Of a DNA stretch of 64,000 nt, positions 59,260 to 64,000 are shown one piece after another. Positions within the stretch are counted from its first letter, which is position 1. Each line of letters begins with the position of its first letter. The notes below the pieces were generated by a model, which worked only from the letters and a program-made list of their open reading frames with translations, ran no database searches and was not told where the DNA came from. The DNA is from Sinorhizobium numidicum (GTDB taxonomy: Bacteria > Pseudomonadota > Alphaproteobacteria > Rhizobiales > Rhizobiaceae): assembly GCF_029892045.1 (NCBI RefSeq), contig NZ_CP120368.1:3704520-3768519 (forward strand). The letters run 5' to 3'. Made by a program: the position numbers and the translations under genes.

Positions 59260-60249
59260 ATGAGCATTGCCAAGCGCATTCTTTCCCGACGCGCCTTCAA
59301 CGCCCTTGCCGGCGCCGCCTTCGCGGTAGCTATGGCACCCGCAACATCGTTCGCGCAGGACGTCACCATCCCGATCATCGTCAAGGACACCACCTCCTTC
59401 TATTGGCAGATCGTGCTCGCGGGCGCGCGCGCCGCTGGCAAGGACTTGGGCGTCAACGTGCCGGAACTCGGCGCACAGTCGGAATCCGACATCAACGGCC
59501 AGATCAGCATTCTCGAAAACGCTGTCGCCGGCTCGCCGGCAGCGGTCGTGATCGCACCTACCGAATTCAAGGCACTCGGCAAGCCGATCGACGAGGCGGC
59601 CAAGTCCGTACCGATCATCGGGATTGACTCCGCGGCCGATTCGAAGGCGTTCACTTCGTTCCTGACGACCGACAACGTCCAGGGCGGCCGTATCGCCGCT
59701 GATGGCCTGGCTGCCGCGATCAAGGAAGCGACCGGCAAGGAAGAGGGCGAGATCGCCATCATCACCAGCCTGCCCGGCGTCGGCTCGCTCGATCAGCGCC
59801 GTGGGGGCTTTCTGGACCAGGTCAAAACGAAGTATACGGGCCTGAAGGTCGTTGCCGATAAATACGCCGACGGCCAAGCGACGACCGGTCTCAACATCAT
59901 GACCGACCTGATCACCGCCAATCCCAATCTCGTCGGTGTTTTCGCCTCCAACCTGATCATGGCGCAGGGCGTCGGACAGGCGATCGCCGAGAACAATCTT
60001 GGCGAAAAGATCAAGGTCATCGGCTTCGACAGCGACGAGAAGACCGTCGGTTTCCTTAAGGAAGGTGTGCTCGCCGGACTGGTCGTGCAGGATCCCTATC
60101 GCATGGGTTATGATGGCATAAAGACGGCGCTTGCCGCCTCGAAGGGCGAGAAAGTCGAGGCCAACGTCGACACCGGCGCGAACCTGGTGACCAAGGCCAA
60201 CATGTCCGATCCGAAGATCGACGCCCTCCTGAACCCGAAGGTGAACTGA
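59260..60249 (+). CDS. Sugar ABC transporter substrate-binding protein (CUT2/ribose-like)
   Basis: A 329-residue periplasmic protein of the RbsB/Peripla_BP_4 fold. The signal peptide ends SFA-QDV. SRRAF within it is a possible twin-arginine motif, which is uncommon for sugar-binding proteins. The mature protein shows TTSFYWQIVLAGARAAGKDLGV, IDSAADSKAFTSFLTTDNVQGGRIAA and KVIGFDSDEKTVGFLKEGVLAGLVVQDPYRMGYDGI, typical of the family. ATG 59260 follows GAGGAG by 8 bases. A hairpin separates it from the ATPase gene. Confidence 0.93.
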   Translation: MSIAKRILSRRAFNALAGAAFAVAMAPATSFAQDVTIPIIVKDTTSFYWQIVLAGARAAGKDLGVNVPELGAQSESDINGQISILENAVAGSPAAVVIAPTEFKALGKPIDEAAKSVPIIGIDSAADSKAFTSFLTTDNVQGGRIAADGLAAAIKEATGKEEGEIAIITSLPGVGSLDQRRGGFLDQVKTKYTGLKVVADKYADGQATTGLNIMTDLITANPNLVGVFASNLIMAQGVGQAIAENNLGEKIKVIGFDSDEKTVGFLKEGVLAGLVVQDPYRMGYDGIKTALAASKGEKVEANVDTGANLVTKANMSDPKIDALLNPKVN

Positions 60250-60257
60250 ATCGGTAT

Positions 60258-60302
60258 CTCGTTGTGGCGCACCGACTCCGTGGCGCCACAACGCATTTTT
60301 TG
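60258..60302 (+). terminator. Intra-operon hairpin between binding protein and ATPase genes
   Basis: GTTGTGGCGC (60261-60270) pairs perfectly with GCGCCACAAC (60283-60292), followed by GCATTTTTT. It lies directly after the binding-protein stop. Such partial terminators often keep binding-protein mRNA in excess over the membrane parts. Confidence 0.85.
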
Positions 60303-60364
60303 GGGCGCGGCAGTCGGCTTGAGGACGCCGGCCGCCGCAATCCGGAAAGGGAGGAGGAGACATC

Positions 60365-61918
60365 ATGACAGGGCTTCAAGAGGTCAGCCAAAGGCACGAG
60401 GCCGAGGTCAAGGCAGCCGGTGGCCATCCCGTTCCGAAGGGTGAACCGATCCTGGAACTGCGCGTCCTGCGGAAGAACTACGGCGCCGTCGAAGCGCTGA
60501 AGCCCGCGACCATCACGTTTCTCTCCGGGGAGATCCATGCGATCGTCGGCGAAAACGGCGCCGGCAAATCGACACTGATCAAGCTCTTGACCGGCGTCAT
60601 ACCGAGAACGGCGGGCGAGGTGCTCTGGTGCGGCGAGCCCGTCCTGCTTGCGAGCCCCAACGAAGCGATCGCCCGCGGCATCAATGCGGTTCACCAGGAG
60701 GTGGTGCTCTGTCCGCACTTGAGCGTGGCGGCCAATATGTTCCTCGGCGACGAGATGAACCGCCGCGGTCTCATGCGCAAGCGCGCCATGACCGCTGCAG
60801 CCCAGGGCGTGCTGGACGATCTCGGCTTCAACCTGCCGGCCAATGCGGTCCTCAGCAGCCTGACGATCGGGCAGCAGCAGCTCGTCGCGACTGCGCGCGC
60901 GGCGATGCGCGGCACGCAATTCCTGATCTTCGATGAGCCGACGGCCTACCTCACGCGCCAAGAATCCGCACAACTGTTTCGCCTCATCCGCCGTTTGCAG
61001 AGCGAAGGGGTCACTATCGTCTATATCAGCCATCGGCTGGAAGAAGTCTTTGAGCTTGCCGACCGGGTATCGGTGTTGCGCGATGGCACACATGTCGGCA
61101 CGCGCGCGATTGACGAGACAAACGAGGCCGAACTGATCGCGCTGATGATCAACCGCACCATCGAGCAGATCTATCACAAGGAACACTTTCCGCTCGGCGA
61201 AACCATCGTCGAGACGCGGGGGCTTTCGGGGCCAGGCTTCAGCGATATATCACTCTCTGTCCGGGCCGGCGAGATCGTCGGGCTCTACGGCCTGATCGGT
61301 GCCGGACGCAGCGAGTTCGCGCTTGGCCTCTACGGCCGCCAACCGATAAGCGCTGGAGAAGTCTTCTGGCAGGGCCGGAAGGTCGAGATCGATAATGAAC
61401 GGATCGCGATGGAGCTTGGAATCGCACTCGCGCCGGAGAGTCGCCGCGATCAGGGCCTTTGCCTCAACCTGCCGATCGGCCTCAATATCAACCTTCCGGT
61501 CTTTCGTAGGTTGACGCGCGGGCTGACCATCAATCGCGCAGAGGAGGCCGCCAATGCCGACCGCCAGATCCGCGATCTGAAGATCAAGACGCCGTCGCGG
61601 CGGGTGCTCGCCTCCGCCATGTCCGGCGGCAACCAGCAGAAGATCGTCATCGGCAGATGGCTGAGCCACGGCGCCAAATTGTTCATCTTCGATGAGCCGA
61701 CGGTCGGCGTCGACGTCGGTACCAAGGCGGAGATCTACCGGCTCTTCGCCCGGCTGCTCGAAAAGGGGGCGGGGATCATCCTGATCTCCTCCTATCTGCC
61801 GGAGGTCTACGAGCTCGCGGACCGCCTGCATGTGTTTCGGCAGGGGCGGCTTGTGGCGAGCCACGATTACCGCGCCGCCAGTCACGAAGATGTGCTGGCG
61901 CAGGCGATCAATGCCTGA
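60365..61918 (+). CDS. Sugar ABC transporter ATPase, tandem-domain (RbsA-like)
   Basis: A 517-residue protein with two ABC domains. The first has Walker A GENGAGKSTLIKLL, signature LTIGQQQLVATARA and Walker B FLIFDEPTAYL. The second has the usual degenerate Walker A GLIGAGRSEFALGLYG, signature MSGGNQQKIVIGRWL and FIFDEPTVGVDVGTK. It energises uptake with the adjacent permease. An N-terminal stretch of about 28 residues precedes the first domain. GGGAGGAGGAG lies upstream of the ATG. Confidence 0.95.
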   Translation: MTGLQEVSQRHEAEVKAAGGHPVPKGEPILELRVLRKNYGAVEALKPATITFLSGEIHAIVGENGAGKSTLIKLLTGVIPRTAGEVLWCGEPVLLASPNEAIARGINAVHQEVVLCPHLSVAANMFLGDEMNRRGLMRKRAMTAAAQGVLDDLGFNLPANAVLSSLTIGQQQLVATARAAMRGTQFLIFDEPTAYLTRQESAQLFRLIRRLQSEGVTIVYISHRLEEVFELADRVSVLRDGTHVGTRAIDETNEAELIALMINRTIEQIYHKEHFPLGETIVETRGLSGPGFSDISLSVRAGEIVGLYGLIGAGRSEFALGLYGRQPISAGEVFWQGRKVEIDNERIAMELGIALAPESRRDQGLCLNLPIGLNINLPVFRRLTRGLTINRAEEAANADRQIRDLKIKTPSRRVLASAMSGGNQQKIVIGRWLSHGAKLFIFDEPTVGVDVGTKAEIYRLFARLLEKGAGIILISSYLPEVYELADRLHVFRQGRLVASHDYRAASHEDVLAQAINA

Positions 61919-61957
61919 TCGCATCGACTGGAAAAGAAGGACTGCAGGGAGGAAGCG

Positions 61958-62935
61958 ATGAGTGTGGAAACAGTAGAAAGCAGCACAGGGCCGACGCCGA
62001 GAAAGGGCGTCAGCATCCTCTTCGGACTCACGCTCCTGGGGCTGCTGCTCTTCCTTTGGCTGCTTCTCGGCCTCTCGACCAACAGCTTCTGGACGCCGAA
62101 CAACATCAGCAACCTGCTGCGCCAGGGCGCTATGACGGCGATCCTCGCAGTCGGCCAGACCTTCGTGATCATCACGGCGGGCATCGATCTCTCGGTCGGC
62201 GCAGTCGTCGGCTTCACCAGCGTGATCGTCGCCTGGCTGCTTGCCGCCGGGGTGCCGCTCTGGCTCGCGCTCATCGCGACCTTGGCGATCGGCGTCCTTA
62301 TCGGCGCCTTTCATGCCTTCGGCATCGTCCGCATGGGGTTGCCGCCCTTCATCATCACGCTCGCTACACTGACGTCGCTGCGCGGCATCGGCCTGCTGCT
62401 CACCAACGGCTCGACGATCTCGATCACCAACGAGGCTTTCACCAATTTCTCGCGCGCCAATTTCCTCGGCATCCCGAGCCTCTTCTGGATGGTGATCGTC
62501 GTCGCCATCCCCGCTTATATCTTCCTGCATCTAAGCCGGTTCGGCCGCTATCTCTTTGCCGTTGGCTCGAACAGCGAGGCGGCCCGCCTTTCCGGCGTCA
62601 ACGTCAACCGCACCATCTATCTCGCCTATATCCTGTCCTCGACCTGCGCCGCCTTCGTCGGCCTGCTGCTCGCCTCGCGCATCGGCATCGGCAATGCGAC
62701 GCAGGCGGAGGGCTGGGAACTGCAGGCGATCGCCTCGTCGGTCATCGGCGGCACGAGCCTCTTCGGCGCCGTCGGCTCGGTTCATGGGCCGCTTCTCGGC
62801 GCATTCATCCTTGCCACGATCAACAATGGCGCCAACCTGCTCAACGTCAATTCCTTCTGGCAGCGCATCATCACAGGACTGCTGATCATCGTCATCGTCT
62901 ACTTCGACCAGCTCAGACGGCGGGGAGCACGATGA
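61958..62935 (+). CDS. Sugar ABC transporter permease (RbsC-like)
   Basis: A 325-residue BPD_transp_2 membrane protein with eight to ten hydrophobic segments. NNISNLLRQGAMTAILAVGQTFVIITAGIDLSVGAVVGF is the conserved family block; ASSVIGGTSLFGAVGSVHGPLLGAFILATINNG is the EAA-like end. It starts 39 bp after the ATPase with GGGAGGAAG upstream. It forms the channel of the importer. Confidence 0.95.
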   Translation: MSVETVESSTGPTPRKGVSILFGLTLLGLLLFLWLLLGLSTNSFWTPNNISNLLRQGAMTAILAVGQTFVIITAGIDLSVGAVVGFTSVIVAWLLAAGVPLWLALIATLAIGVLIGAFHAFGIVRMGLPPFIITLATLTSLRGIGLLLTNGSTISITNEAFTNFSRANFLGIPSLFWMVIVVAIPAYIFLHLSRFGRYLFAVGSNSEAARLSGVNVNRTIYLAYILSSTCAAFVGLLLASRIGIGNATQAEGWELQAIASSVIGGTSLFGAVGSVHGPLLGAFILATINNGANLLNVNSFWQRIITGLLIIVIVYFDQLRRRGAR

Positions 62936-62981
62936 TCGCCGCATCTTCGCAATCCGTCATTACTGAGGCCCGGAACACCGC

Positions 62982-64000
62982 ATGAAAGCTGTCCTTTGTT
63001 CAGAACCCGGACGCCTGGAGATCGTCGACCGCCATCGGCCTGGCGCTCCTGCCGCGGGCTGGGCGCGTCTCGCCATCAGTCGGGTCGGTATTTGCGGCAC
63101 CGACTACCACATCTTCGAAGGCAAGCATCCCTTCCTGCAATATCCGCGCGTGATGGGGCACGAGATCTCCGCGACCGTCGTCGAGGCCGGCCCCGGTACC
63201 CGGCTTGCACCTGGAACGCTCGTGGTCGTCAATCCCTATCTCTCCTGCGGAAGTTGCATCGCCTGCCGCAATGGAAGGCCTAACTGCTGCACGGCGATCA
63301 GAGTTCTCGGCGTTCACACCGATGGGGCGTTCTGCGAGGAAATCGTCATGCCGGAAGAGAACCTCTATCCGGCTAAGAGCCTGTCGCCAGACGAGGCTGC
63401 CACGGTGGAATTCCTGGCGATCGGGGCCCATGCGGTGCGGCGGTCTGGCGCTCCTGCCGGCGTCCGCTCGCTTGTGATCGGAGCGGGGCCGATCGGGCTC
63501 GGAACGGCCATCTTCTCCCGGATCGCCGGACATCATGTGACGCTTCTGGATACGAGTGCGGAACGCTTGGCTTTCGCCTCGGACAAGCTCGGCTTTTCAC
63601 GCGGTCTTCTTGCCGACGAGCATCTGGCAAGCGCGATTGCGCAGGCGACCGAGGGAGATGGATTCGATGTCGTCTTCGACGCCACTGGCAATGGCGGATC
63701 GATGGAACGGTCTTTTGCGCATGTCGCCCATGGCGGTACGCTGGTATTCGTCAGCGTCGTCAAGGACGAGATCCGCTTTTCCGACCCGGAATTCCACAAA
63801 CGCGAAATGACGCTCGTTGCCAGCCGCAACGCGACGCACGAGGATTTCCAACATGTCATCGCCTCGATCGGCAATGGTCTGGTTCCGGTGGAGGCATTGA
63901 TCACGCACAGGACGACGCTAGAGGAGGCCGTGTACGACCTGCCGCGCTGGGCCCATGACAAGAGGGGACTCGTGAAGGCGGTGATAAGGGTCGGCGCCGG
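62982..64000 (+). CDS. Zinc-binding alcohol dehydrogenase (medium-chain family), partial
   Basis: 339 codons are in the window and the gene runs off the end. The N-terminal GICGTDYHIFEGKHPFLQYPRVMGHE holds the catalytic zinc ligands, NPYLSCGSCIACRNGRPNCC the four structural-zinc cysteines, and VIGAGPIGLGTAIFSRIAG the NAD site. Relatives oxidise L-galactonate, L-idonate/gulonate or 2-keto-3-deoxy sugar acids. It follows the permease by 46 bp and is probably in the same operon. It would be a second oxidation in the pathway; the exact substrate is unknown. Confidence 0.88.
   Translation, partial: MKAVLCSEPGRLEIVDRHRPGAPAAGWARLAISRVGICGTDYHIFEGKHPFLQYPRVMGHEISATVVEAGPGTRLAPGTLVVVNPYLSCGSCIACRNGRPNCCTAIRVLGVHTDGAFCEEIVMPEENLYPAKSLSPDEAATVEFLAIGAHAVRRSGAPAGVRSLVIGAGPIGLGTAIFSRIAGHHVTLLDTSAERLAFASDKLGFSRGLLADEHLASAIAQATEGDGFDVVFDATGNGGSMERSFAHVAHGGTLVFVSVVKDEIRFSDPEFHKREMTLVASRNATHEDFQHVIASIGNGLVPVEALITHRTTLEEAVYDLPRWAHDKRGLVKAVIRVGA

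Overview
The window is chromosomal DNA of a Sinorhizobium/Ensifer-type alphaproteobacterium. The evidence is the high-GC coding bias, the gene order mnmE-mnmG-rsmG-parA-parB / rho-hemJ-hemE / oriC / ppsR-maf-aroE-coaE-dnaQ-secB that marks alphaproteobacterial origins, a 180-kDa-type NAD-glutamate dehydrogenase, TrcR and TimA family genes, and several copies of RIME-like intergenic palindromes. No rRNA, tRNA, CRISPR array, phage or complete insertion sequence was recognised.

Layout. 1-7.4 kb: end of leuB, a PAP2 phosphatase, an MHS-type transporter with a large extra loop, asd preceded by a possible Thr/Lys-rich leader peptide, a lytic transglycosylase, carbonic anhydrase and pyridoxal kinase. 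7.4-20.4 kb: NAD-glutamate dehydrogenase behind an array of phased dyads, a UMF1-type transporter, then the leftward set htpX-rsmB-heparinase-like-purH, and an SDHAF4-type assembly factor. 20.7-31 kb: acsA and trcR (divergent), prpE, a YggS protein, then leuS-lptE-holA. 31-45 kb is the origin domain: parB, parA, rsmG, mnmG, mnmE, rho, hemJ and hemE read leftward. A DnaA-box-bearing intergenic region, the predicted oriC, lies between hemE and ppsR. From there ppsR, maf, aroE, coaE and dnaQ read rightward. Five parS-like sites lie between 33.7 and 42.5 kb, with two more at 4.6 and 20.1 kb. 44.8-52.1 kb: secB, fxsA, the timA-mltA-smr-xre operon, gyrB and a nitroreductase.

52.5-64 kb is an accessory catabolic locus. 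It holds a semialdehyde dehydrogenase, a class II HpcH/HpaI aldolase, a GntR/FCD regulator with two winged-helix domains, a UxaA-family dehydratase, an aldo/keto reductase of the aldose 1-dehydrogenase type, a CUT2 (RbsABC-like) sugar ABC importer and a zinc alcohol dehydrogenase that runs off the window. Together these look like non-phosphorylative uptake and oxidation of a sugar or sugar acid to pyruvate plus an aldehyde. A shared TGTAGATA/TATAGATA motif in front of three of its transcription units is a candidate operator.

Main leads: the Thr/Lys leader ORF before asd, helically phased ATTT-N5-AAAT dyads before glutamate dehydrogenase, mirror-image DnaA-box/GANTC pairs in oriC, parS sites embedded in coding starts, a 276-bp nested palindromic element that supplies the holA stop codon, and the twin-HTH GntR regulator of the catabolic locus. 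Several gene starts were moved from the longest open frame to a start with a better ribosome binding site; each is noted.
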